A stretch of 64,000 nucleotides of DNA from an uncultured Muribaculaceae bacterium. Lineage in GTDB: Bacteria; Bacteroidota; Bacteroidia; Bacteroidales; Muribaculaceae. Shown in pieces: positions 8,801-17,113 of the stretch. Made by a program: the position numbers and the translations under genes. The stretch is from contig CALUMX010000001.1 of the NCBI GenBank assembly GCA_944321875.1, forward strand, positions 1-64,000. Direction: 5' to 3'. The notes under the pieces were generated by a model that was not told where the DNA came from, made no database searches, and saw only the letters and a program-made list of their open reading frames with translations. Position 1 is the first letter of the stretch. The number at the start of each line of letters is the position of its first letter.

Positions 8801-11800
8801 TTATTCTGTATATAATTCCAATTCCAACACGGAGACATTGTAGTTGAACACCGTCTCCATATAATTCTTACGAATGTCGCGCGCCACAATCAGGCTCTGA
8901 ATCAGTTCAGCAATGCCCGTCTCGCTCTCCTGAAACTTCAGCAACGCGCTCTCCTGAAGCGAAGTAGCCTCACGCAAGGCCGCCTTCTCATAGTAGTCGA
9001 GGCTCTTGCGCTGCTGCTGAATGCGTCCGCGAAGCTCGTCCACCTTGTTCTCCAACTGTGTCCGGCTGTCCTCCGCCTCCCACTCTGCCACGGTCATGGC
9101 AATCCGGGCCTGCTTCGCACGGCTCTGCTGCGGGAAGAACAGAATCGGGAACGACACGCCCACCGTCCAGGAGTTCAGGCCGCTGAGAGGCGACATCTTC
9201 TGCCGGGAATAGCCTACGGAAAGCTCCGGGAAAAAGCGGCTGCGTTCCACGCGCCACATCTCCTTCTTCTCCTCCACTCCTGACGACAGATAGTTCAGGT
9301 GGTCGGCCGAGACGATTGACGGCTCTTCCCGGAAAGGAAGAATCGCCAATACGCTGTCCTGAGGCAGAATATCCTCACCCGCATAGCAAGCCCAGCCGAA
9401 ACGTTTCTCCGCCAGACGAAGCTCCTCGCCCGCCTGCAGCCAACGCGTGTGGATGTCGGCCGCCGTGCTGGCTATCATGTTGCGCTCCGCCAGGTCGATG
9501 TCGCCCTGCTGATAGCGGAGGTCGCCGCTTGCCTGCAACTTCTCGGCCAGCTCCTTCTGTTCGCCGTAGAGCTGATACAGATTGTAGGCATACAGATAAT
9601 AGGCCCATGCACGCTTCACCTCGGCCGTAATCTCTTTCTGCACAAGATTGCGGAAATGCTCGCCTCTGGCTGTCTGTGTCTTGACCAATGCGTTCTTGTA
9701 GAACGGAGTCAGCAGGGAGCCGAGCGACTGCTCGACTACCAGTTCGTTGTCCTTCTTATATTCTCCGTTGAGTTGACCCCAGGAGTAGCTGAGCGATGTG
9801 CTGCCACCGTCCCACACCTCACCGCGGGAAGCCCGTACGCGTTCGATTTCAGCATTCGCCATTTTCAACCGCGGATGATTCTGTACGGCTATTTCCACAG
9901 CTTCCTCCAGCGTTACCTTCCGCGGCGCATCGGCAGCCTGTGCCGTACCGGCAGCCGACAGCAATACTGCCACGACCACCGCCATGCCCTTGCCCGAAAG
10001 TCTTTTCCTGCGCTTCCAGGCATACGTCATGCTGTTGACCAGTTTATAGAATGCCGGAACAATCACCAGCGTCATGGCTGTCGATACAATCAGACCGCCA
10101 ATCACCACCGTAGCCAACGGACGCTGTACCTCAGCTCCGGCCGATTTCGCCAGCGCCATCGGGACAAAGCCCAGTGATGCCACCAAACCCGTCAGGAATA
10201 CGGGACGCAGCAAGTGCTGGCAACCGTGGGATAAAATTCTGCTCGTACACATCTTGTATTTTCTTTCCTTGCTCAAATCATTGAAATGGTTAATCATCAG
10301 AATACCGTTGAGAACGGCCACACCAAACAGGGCGATGAAACCGACTCCGGCCGAAATGCTGAACGGCAGACCGCGCAGCCAAAGGGCTACGATACCGCCA
10401 ATCAGCGAGAGAGGAACGGTGGAGAATACCACCAGCGAGTAAACCACACTCTTGAAAGCGAAGAACAGCAACAGCAGAATCAGCACCAGTGCAATCGGAA
10501 TGACAACCGACAGCGTGTCGATGGCCTTCTGCAGGTTCTCAAACTGTCCGCCGTACTCAAAGTAGTAGCCCGGTGGCAGCTTCACGTTCTTTTCGAGCGA
10601 CTCGCTGATTTGCGAAACCACCTGCTGAATGTCGGCGTTGCGCACGTTCACGCCAATCACCACGCGCCGCTTCGTCGCGTCACGGTTAATCTGCAACGGT
10701 CCTTCCACCAGGTCGATGCTTGCCACCTCGCTCACCGGAATCTGCACGCCTTCGTTGGAACGCACGAACAATTTGTCGATGTTCAGATTCTTCACCTTGT
10801 CCTTGTCAAGGCGCACCACCAGGTCAAATCTCCGCTCGTTCTCGAAAACCACACCGGCAGTCTCTCCGGCATAGGCAGAACGGATAATCGTATTCAGTTC
10901 CTCGATGTCAATGCCATAGCGGGCAATCTTCGAGCGGTTGTAGTTGATGAGCAGCTGCGGCAATCCCATCGTCTGCTCGACAATGACATCCGACGCGCCC
11001 GGCACCTTCTCCACATAGCGGGCTGCCTCCTGTGCCTTCCGGAAAAGCTCATCCATGTCCTCACCGTAGAGCTTGATGGCGATATCTGCCTTCGCACCCG
11101 TCATCAACTCGTTGAAACGAAGCTGAATGGGCTGGCTGAAGTTGAACTCAGCGTCCGTAATGCCTTCCAGCGACTTCTTCATCTTGGCCACCATTTCCTC
11201 GCGGCTGCTGGCCGAAGTCCATTCGTCGAAGGGCTTCATCACAATCATCACGTCGGCATCCTCAACCGCCATCGGGTCGGTCGGCACCTCGGCCGTACCG
11301 ATTTTAGCCACCACATGCTTGATTTCCGGGAAATCAGCCTTCAACTTTTTCTCAGCGGCGAGCGACACCTCGATGCTCTTCGACAGCGAGCTACCTGCCG
11401 GGAGGGTCATCTGCATGGCGAAGTCACCCTCGTCGAGCGTCGGGATGAATTCCGCTCCCAGACGCGTAAACAGCACCAGCGAAAGCGCCAGAATACCGAA
11501 CGAGATGGAAATCGTCCACCAGATATGGCGCAATGCCAGACGAAGCGTACCCTTATACCAGCGGTTGAGCCAGTTGAAGAAGCGGTCGGCAAGCGTCGGC
11601 TTGAACGACTGCGTACGCTTCAGCACCACGGATGCCATCATCGGCACATAGGTGAGCGACAGCAGCAAGGCTCCGATAATACAGAACACCAGCGTCTTCG
11701 CCATCGGCGTAAAATATTTACCCTCAATTCCGTCCAAAGCCAGAATCGGGAAGAACACAATCAGGATAATCAGGACGGCAAACGTGGCACTGCGCACCAC

Positions 11801-13132
11801 CTTGCCCGCACCTTTCTCAATTTCGGCATCCATTTCCTCACGGGTCAGCCTGCGGCCGGCCAGCGACTTACCGTAGAGATGGGCCAGAATACCTTCCAGA
11901 ATCACAATCGAGCCGTCAACCACGATACCGAAGTCGATGGCACCGAGGCTCATCAGGTTGGCCGAAACGCCGAACAGGCGCATCATGATGAATCCGAAGA
12001 GCATGGCCAGCGGAATGACAGAGGCCACAATCAGACCCGCACGCAAGTTGCCGAGGAACACAATCAGCACGAGGAACACGATTAACGCACCCTCAATCAG
12101 GTTGCGCACCACGGTCGAGATGTTGCGGTTGACGAGTTCCGAGCGGTTCAGATAAGGCTCCACGCTGACACCCTCAGGCAGCATCTTCTGCACGGCAGCC
12201 ACACGCTTCTCCAACTCTTTCGTTACAACGTTGGCATTCGCGCCTTTCAGCATCATGGCAATACCGCCCACACATTCGCCCTCGCCGTCCTTCGTCATGG
12301 CGCCGAAACGCTTGGGCGCGCCGAAACGCACCTTACCGATGTCACTCACATGCACCGGCACGCCGCCACGGTTGGTCACGACAATCTGCTCGATGTCACG
12401 GATGTCCTTTATCATACCCTCCGAACGGATATAGTAGGCTCTCTCCGATTTCTCGATGTAGCTTCCTCCCGTGTTCTGGTTGTTGCGGCTCAAGGCCGAG
12501 AACACGTCGCTAATAGTGATGTTGAGCGAATAGAGAGTCTCCGGGTCGACAGCCACCTCATACTGCTTGAGATAGCCTCCGAAACTGTTGATTTCCACAA
12601 TGCCCGGAATGCCTGAGAGCTGGCGCTTCACAATCCAGTCCTGGATGGTGCGCAACTCCATGGCGTCGTATTTGTCCTCATAGCCCGGCGCCACCTTCAG
12701 CACATACTGGTAGATTTCGCCGAGACCCGTCGTAATCGGCATCAGCTCGGGCGTTCCCAATTCCGGGGGTATTTCGCCTGAGACCGTCTGAATCTGCTCA
12801 TTGACGAGCTGACGGGCATCCAGCACCGGCACGTCCTCCTTAAAAACCACCGTCACCAGCGAAAGTCCGAAACGGGAAACCGAGCGAATTTCCTCCACAT
12901 TCATGATGTTGCTCATGCTCACCTCTATGGGCTGCGTAATCAGCTGCTCCACTTCCTGCGGAGCAAGTGTCGGCGAGACGGTGACAATCTGCACCTGATT
13001 GTTCGTAATATCAGGCACAGCGTCGATGGGCAACGTCAGCATCGAATAAATTCCTCCCACCAGCAAAAGCAATGTAGCCAGCACCACAATCACCTTTTTC
13101 CGGAGAGAGAACCGCACAATCTTCTTAAACAT
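8801..13132 (-). CDS. CusA/CzcA-type RND pump fused to a TolC-like outer-membrane factor
   Basis: The protein has 1443 residues. Residues 1 to about 1030 are a full heavy-metal-type RND transporter. It begins MFKKIVRFSLRKKVIVVLA and carries the HME signature DFGIVVDGSIVILE, whose acidic residues form the proton relay in CzcA relatives. After the last transmembrane helix, a short basic linker is followed by a second signal-like hydrophobic segment (GMAVVVAVLLSAAGTAQAA). The remainder, about 1060-1443, is a coiled-coil TolC/CzcC-like outer-membrane factor. This pump-porin fusion is recurrent in Bacteroidetes and may be processed after export. It heads an operon with the adaptor and a LytS/LytTR pair. 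Probable role: export of a divalent or monovalent metal. Confidence 0.92.
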   Translation of the reverse strand: MFKKIVRFSLRKKVIVVLATLLLLVGGIYSMLTLPIDAVPDITNNQVQIVTVSPTLAPQEVEQLITQPIEVSMSNIMNVEEIRSVSRFGLSLVTVVFKEDVPVLDARQLVNEQIQTVSGEIPPELGTPELMPITTGLGEIYQYVLKVAPGYEDKYDAMELRTIQDWIVKRQLSGIPGIVEINSFGGYLKQYEVAVDPETLYSLNITISDVFSALSRNNQNTGGSYIEKSERAYYIRSEGMIKDIRDIEQIVVTNRGGVPVHVSDIGKVRFGAPKRFGAMTKDGEGECVGGIAMMLKGANANVVTKELEKRVAAVQKMLPEGVSVEPYLNRSELVNRNISTVVRNLIEGALIVFLVLIVFLGNLRAGLIVASVIPLAMLFGFIMMRLFGVSANLMSLGAIDFGIVVDGSIVILEGILAHLYGKSLAGRRLTREEMDAEIEKGAGKVVRSATFAVLIILIVFFPILALDGIEGKYFTPMAKTLVFCIIGALLLSLTYVPMMASVVLKRTQSFKPTLADRFFNWLNRWYKGTLRLALRHIWWTISISFGILALSLVLFTRLGAEFIPTLDEGDFAMQMTLPAGSSLSKSIEVSLAAEKKLKADFPEIKHVVAKIGTAEVPTDPMAVEDADVMIVMKPFDEWTSASSREEMVAKMKKSLEGITDAEFNFSQPIQLRFNELMTGAKADIAIKLYGEDMDELFRKAQEAARYVEKVPGASDVIVEQTMGLPQLLINYNRSKIARYGIDIEELNTIIRSAYAGETAGVVFENERRFDLVVRLDKDKVKNLNIDKLFVRSNEGVQIPVSEVASIDLVEGPLQINRDATKRRVVIGVNVRNADIQQVVSQISESLEKNVKLPPGYYFEYGGQFENLQKAIDTLSVVIPIALVLILLLLFFAFKSVVYSLVVFSTVPLSLIGGIVALWLRGLPFSISAGVGFIALFGVAVLNGILMINHFNDLSKERKYKMCTSRILSHGCQHLLRPVFLTGLVASLGFVPMALAKSAGAEVQRPLATVVIGGLIVSTAMTLVIVPAFYKLVNSMTYAWKRRKRLSGKGMAVVVAVLLSAAGTAQAADAPRKVTLEEAVEIAVQNHPRLKMANAEIERVRASRGEVWDGGSTSLSYSWGQLNGEYKKDNELVVEQSLGSLLTPFYKNALVKTQTARGEHFRNLVQKEITAEVKRAWAYYLYAYNLYQLYGEQKELAEKLQASGDLRYQQGDIDLAERNMIASTAADIHTRWLQAGEELRLAEKRFGWACYAGEDILPQDSVLAILPFREEPSIVSADHLNYLSSGVEEKKEMWRVERSRFFPELSVGYSRQKMSPLSGLNSWTVGVSFPILFFPQQSRAKQARIAMTVAEWEAEDSRTQLENKVDELRGRIQQQRKSLDYYEKAALREATSLQESALLKFQESETGIAELIQSLIVARDIRKNYMETVFNYNVSVLELELYTE

Positions 13133-13173
13133 ATCCTTTCCTAAATTATTTTGTTATTATTCGTCTTTTGCCG

Positions 13174-13181
13174 CAAAAATA
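13174..13181 (-). promoter_or_regulatory. -7 box for the RND efflux operon
   Basis: On the minus strand this reads TATTTTTG (perfect TAnnTTTG), about 41 nt before the pump start codon. No good TTTG is found 19-21 nt further upstream, which would suit control by an activator such as the operon's own LytTR regulator (inference). Confidence 0.45.
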
Positions 13182-13291
13182 GCCGTATGTCCCTACCGAT
13201 TTTATTTTAAAATGTGAAGCTGACAAATTAGGAGTTGGAATCGCCGAATCTGCCGGTGAAAAAACGGGCAAAAAGGACTCTGTCCCGGAAA

Positions 13292-13348
13292 AACGAAGTA
13301 AAGTAGTAGTGTTTTTTATCCTTTCAGGTCCCGAAAAACTTACTTTTG
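13292..13348 (+). promoter_or_regulatory. Candidate activator site and -7 box of the upstream GH144 gene
   Basis: AACGAAGTAAAGTAGTA at 13292-13308 matches the susC upstream motif AACGTAGTGGCGTAGTA at 13 of 17 positions. A perfect -7 box, TACTTTTG, lies at 13341-13348, exactly 49 nt from the motif start, the same distance as at susC. No -33 TTTG is present, as expected for an activated promoter. The rest of the 13133-13427 gap shows no gene. Confidence 0.5.
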
Positions 13349-13427
13349 CACCACGGCCGGCAGCTCGCACTCCGGCTGATAGCAAAACCTTACTAAAAAC
13401 AATCGCACTTAAAAAAACATTTACCCT

Positions 13428-15008
13428 ATGAAAATTTACAGCTCCCTATTATGTCTGCTGGTCGGCCTCTTCGCCATGTCATGCAGCGAGGAGAAGGAAA
13501 CTCCGACACCACCATCCAATTCCGTCAACTTTACGGTAACAGCCAACGGCACCGACATCACTCTCAGCTGGGATGCCGACGGCAAGGCTTATGATATCTG
13601 GCGCGCCTGCGACGAAGATGAGTTTGAGAAAGTGGGCGAAAACATCAAGAACAGTCCGTTCACCGAGCGGGTCGACAAGCCCGACAACACCTGTCTGACC
13701 TACCGCATGGTCGAAGCCGGTGGCGACGTCTACAGCCAGGAAGCCCGCAAGACGGAGCAAAGCGTGCGCATCAGCCTGCTTTCCGAGGATGAACTGCTCG
13801 ACATCGTGCAACAACGCACACTCAAATATTTCTACGATTTTGCACAGCCTGACAGCAAACTGGCCCGCGAGCGCGACTCCAGCGGCGACGTAGTGACCAC
13901 AGGCGGAACAGGCTTCGGCATCATGGCGCTGATTGCCGGTGCAGAGCGCAACTTTATCTCCCGCAACGATGCCTACAACCATATCCACAGCATCGTAGAG
14001 TTCCTGAAGAAGGCTCCCCGCTTCCACGGTGCATACGCCCACTGGTATAACGGAAAGACGGGTGCCGTCAAGCCGTTCAGCGAGAAGGACAACGGCGGTG
14101 ACCTCGTTGAGACTGCCTTCCTGATGCAGGGTCTGCTTACGGCAAAGGCTTATTTCGGAGCAGAATCGGCATCCGCCGAGGAAAAGGCACTGGCTGCCGA
14201 CATCGACCAAATCTGGCAGGAAGTGGAATGGGACTGGTACGAGCGTGACGGCATGCTGAAATGGCACTGGTCACCCGACTATGACTTCGCCATGAACCTC
14301 GGCATCTCGGGTTGGAACGAGGGTCTTATCGCCTATGTGCTGGCTGCCTCCTCTCCTACTCACCCGATTGAGAAGGCTACCTACGTCAACGGCTTCACGC
14401 ACAACGGTTCCATCCGCAACGGCAACAGCTTCTACGGCATCACGCTTCCGCTCGGAAGCCAGGCCGAACAGGGCGGTCCGCTCTTCTTCGCCCACTACTC
14501 GTTCCTCGGCCTCGACCCGCGCGGACTGAAGGACGACGTATGCGACAACTATTTCGAACAGAACCGTGCGCACACGCTCATCAACCGTGCTTACTGCATC
14601 GAGAATCCGAAAAATTACAAGGGATATTCCGAGAACTTCTGGGGTCTGACAGCTTCCGACTGTCCGGTAGCCGGCTACATCGCACACGCCCCGGGCAACA
14701 ACGACAACGGTACGGTCAGCCCGACAGCCGCTCTTTCTTCCATGCCTTACACGCCGGAAGAGTCAATGAAGGTGCTTGAATACCTCTACCGCGAGCTTGG
14801 CGACGAGGCTTTCGGCGAATACGGCTTCTATGATGCCATCAACTTGAGCGTCGAGAAGGACAAGCAGGTTGTAAAATCGTACCTTGCCATCGACCAGGGT
14901 CCGATTGTCGTAATGATTGAAAACTACCGCTCACAGCTTCTCTGGAACCTCTTCATGCAGAACAACGACGTCATCAACGGTCTGCAGCGTCTTGGCTTCA
15001 CCCGCTGA
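13428..15008 (+). CDS. GH144-type glucoamylase-fold lipoprotein with N-terminal Fn3-like domain
   Basis: The protein has 526 residues. The lipoprotein signal MKIYSSLLCLLVGLFAMSC is followed by a Ser/Glu/Pro linker and an Ig/Fn3-like domain (about 35-105). The catalytic (alpha/alpha)6 glycoamylase domain (PF10091) spans about 120-526: TGGTGFGIMALIAGAER, DNGGDLVETAFLMQGLL, WHWSPDYDFAMNLGISGWNE, GPLFFAHYSFLGLDPRG and SSMPYTPEES. Characterised members are GH144 beta-1,2-glucanases. A paralogue lies in the susC/D locus at 27-28 kb, sharing the same block order. This copy stands apart from that locus but shares a promoter motif with it. It would act at the cell surface on long glucan chains (inference). 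Confidence 0.85.
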   Translation: MKIYSSLLCLLVGLFAMSCSEEKETPTPPSNSVNFTVTANGTDITLSWDADGKAYDIWRACDEDEFEKVGENIKNSPFTERVDKPDNTCLTYRMVEAGGDVYSQEARKTEQSVRISLLSEDELLDIVQQRTLKYFYDFAQPDSKLARERDSSGDVVTTGGTGFGIMALIAGAERNFISRNDAYNHIHSIVEFLKKAPRFHGAYAHWYNGKTGAVKPFSEKDNGGDLVETAFLMQGLLTAKAYFGAESASAEEKALAADIDQIWQEVEWDWYERDGMLKWHWSPDYDFAMNLGISGWNEGLIAYVLAASSPTHPIEKATYVNGFTHNGSIRNGNSFYGITLPLGSQAEQGGPLFFAHYSFLGLDPRGLKDDVCDNYFEQNRAHTLINRAYCIENPKNYKGYSENFWGLTASDCPVAGYIAHAPGNNDNGTVSPTAALSSMPYTPEESMKVLEYLYRELGDEAFGEYGFYDAINLSVEKDKQVVKSYLAIDQGPIVVMIENYRSQLLWNLFMQNNDVINGLQRLGFTR

Positions 15009-15030
15009 TACGTATTTCCGAAAACCAATA

Positions 15031-15069
15031 AAAAAACCGTGCGGCACTCAACTCTGCCGCACGGTTTTT
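15031..15069. terminator. Strong bidirectional terminator
   Basis: A perfect 10-bp G+C-rich stem (CCGTGCGGCA / TGCCGCACGG) with an 8-nt loop is flanked by A6 on the left and T5 on the right. It ends the GH144 gene on the plus strand and corA on the minus strand. Confidence 0.9.
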
Positions 15070-15109
15070 CTATTTTTTCTCCTCTTAGGGATAATTCCTC
15101 AAGGATTGT

Positions 15110-16150
15110 TCAGCTCCATTTCTTGTATTTCAGATAGACGAAGACAAAGACGGCGACACACACCATCAGCCCCCATGCCACAAAATAACCGTACCTCCAT
15201 TCCAGTTCGGGCATCCAATGGAAATTCATTCCCCAAATACCGGCAAGAAAGGTCAACGGTATGAAAATCGTCGAGACAATCGTCAGCTGCTTCATGATGC
15301 TGTTCATGCGCTGGTCGTTGTTCGACAGATAAAGGTCGACGAGCGACGAAAGCATGTCGCGGCATCCCTCCAACGTCTGCAGAACAAACTGCAAGTGGTC
15401 GTTGACATCGTTGAAAAACGGGCGGCTGGCTTTGTGCAGCAACGCGCTCTCCCGGTAGAAAAGCCGTCCCAACTGCTCCTTCAAGGGCAGTACCGACTTC
15501 TTTATCAGCCGGAAATTGCGCCGGTGGAGCTGTATGACGTCAATACCAGGCTGCTGCTCGGGCTTGGTCGAAAGGAAACATTCCTCCAGGTCCTCCAGCT
15601 CATCCTCCATCTGCGATATGACGGACATATAGTTGGTCATCACGCTGTTGAGCAACACGCTCAGCAGATAGTCCGAATGGCGCGAGCGTATTTTCAGCAC
15701 ATTATTCCTCAATGCCGCATAGACATCGTCGAAGAAATCGGTCTCCATCTCCGTAAACGTCAGGATGAAGTCCGCTCCCTGCACGATGCAGAGCTGCTGC
15801 ACGCCGTAGATACCGTCTGTCCGCGGAAGCAGATGCTTCAGAATAACAGCGTTGTAGCGGTCGTGTACCTCTATTTTAGTCAGGTGTTCCGCATTGAGAA
15901 TGTCCTGTGTGAGAAGGAATTCAATTCCGAAATGGCAACAGATATCCTGCACCAGCTTCGTGTCACGCAGACCGTGAACCTGAATCCAGTTTATCGCATC
16001 GGGCCGCAGAAGCGACAGCATCTCATCAAAATCCCGGCAATTGTGCGACTCCACGTCGGTCACATTGTAACTGCACAGATGCACATGGGTAGGTGTCTGG
16101 CTGTCACCCGTGTAACTCAGACCCTCGCTCAACAGATTGTTATTTGTCAT
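15110..16150 (-). CDS. corA: CorA-family magnesium/cobalt channel
   Basis: The protein has 346 residues: an N-terminal cytoplasmic alpha/beta domain, a long helical stalk, then two C-terminal transmembrane helices. The signature GMN motif (GIWGMNFHWMPE) lies between the helices, and the C-terminus is basic (YLKYKKWS). CorA pentamers carry Mg2+ (sometimes Co2+ or Ni2+) into the cytoplasm. The gene stands alone on the minus strand. Its link to the neighbouring carbohydrate locus is probably positional only. Confidence 0.93.
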   Translation of the reverse strand: MTNNNLLSEGLSYTGDSQTPTHVHLCSYNVTDVESHNCRDFDEMLSLLRPDAINWIQVHGLRDTKLVQDICCHFGIEFLLTQDILNAEHLTKIEVHDRYNAVILKHLLPRTDGIYGVQQLCIVQGADFILTFTEMETDFFDDVYAALRNNVLKIRSRHSDYLLSVLLNSVMTNYMSVISQMEDELEDLEECFLSTKPEQQPGIDVIQLHRRNFRLIKKSVLPLKEQLGRLFYRESALLHKASRPFFNDVNDHLQFVLQTLEGCRDMLSSLVDLYLSNNDQRMNSIMKQLTIVSTIFIPLTFLAGIWGMNFHWMPELEWRYGYFVAWGLMVCVAVFVFVYLKYKKWS

Positions 16151-16221
16151 ATTTCCTGTTTTTATCCAATTTTGATATGCCTTGCCTGCCCGACGCTGTT
16201 TCCTCCGGCACCCGCACGGCT

Positions 16222-17106
16222 TTAACGCACGGGAAGGAGTGTGGCCGGGAGAGCCACTTTCTGAAGGTCAGTGACCGCCAGCGGCTTCTTGACAGCCTCA
16301 TGGGCTGCATGCTGCGCGATAAGACGCTGATATTCCGATATGCCGACAGGCGCATAGGCATTGCCCACGACAGAGCGGCCGAAGATGGCCTCAAACCATG
16401 TGCAGGCTGCCGTATAACGGCCGTAGAGCAGGTTCAAATGATAGCCGTCGCGGTTAAGCGTATCGCCAAGTTTGGAAGTACGGGCATTCTGAATGGCCGT
16501 ACCCGACGGAATCAGAATGTCAAACGGCAGTTGTTTCATAACCTTGCCGGCAGCATCAGTGATGGCCTTATACATCACCGACTGCGAGCGGTCGTAATTC
16601 TTGAACCCGTCGTGGTTGGAATCCTTTGCATAGGCCCACGTCATGTGGAACATAATCTTCGCCGAAGGCTTCACATGGGCTTTCACGTATTCAAACAACT
16701 CACTCACATAGGGATTATACGTTTGAAACTGACCGGAGAAATGGCTGGCCTGCTGAAGGCTCACATAGTCCCAGTCCTCATCGGCAAGAGCCTTGTCGAT
16801 AGTCATGTCGGGAGTCTTCACCATCACGCCGTTCATCACCTTGCGGTAGTTGTAGTCCTTAATGTCGTTGTGCATGTTGTTGGCATGACGCTCCAGCGAA
16901 CATCCGGGGTGGTAGAGGTTGGCTACAATCACCTGAATACCGTCGGCCTCTGCCAACTCATAGAAATTCTGCTCAATGGCGTCTTCCGAGAAACTGTTGC
17001 CGATGGCAAGGATTTTCACCACTTTGTCGGCAGCCTCCACCGAGAAGCTGCCCAATGCCAACAGCAAAAAAAGCGAGAATAGTAGATAGAATGGTTTGCG
17101 AATCAT
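16222..17106 (-). CDS. Secreted DUF4886 SGNH-like hydrolase
   Basis: The protein has 294 residues from the ATG at 17106, with signal peptide MIRKPFYLLFSLFLLLALGSFSVEA. The SGNH-type block I is KILAIGNSFSED, with Ser as candidate nucleophile. Block V is probably near DTLNRDGYHLN (Asp-x-x-His). Members of DUF4886 are often found with polysaccharide loci and may be esterases (family inference). The start lies 7 nt after the stop of the SusR-like regulator, so the two are probably cotranscribed. It could remove an acyl or other ester decoration from the glycan target; succinyl or similar groups occur on some beta-1,2-glucans (inference). Confidence 0.78.
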   Translation of the reverse strand: MIRKPFYLLFSLFLLLALGSFSVEAADKVVKILAIGNSFSEDAIEQNFYELAEADGIQVIVANLYHPGCSLERHANNMHNDIKDYNYRKVMNGVMVKTPDMTIDKALADEDWDYVSLQQASHFSGQFQTYNPYVSELFEYVKAHVKPSAKIMFHMTWAYAKDSNHDGFKNYDRSQSVMYKAITDAAGKVMKQLPFDILIPSGTAIQNARTSKLGDTLNRDGYHLNLLYGRYTAACTWFEAIFGRSVVGNAYAPVGISEYQRLIAQHAAHEAVKKPLAVTDLQKVALPATLLPVR

Positions 17107-17113
17107 AATATAC

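Noticed and set aside
10286-12085. A 599-residue open frame on the plus strand
   Set aside because: It lies wholly antisense to the pump-porin fusion, whose motifs are clear. The translation is His/Gln/Arg-rich low-complexity sequence typical of reverse frames.
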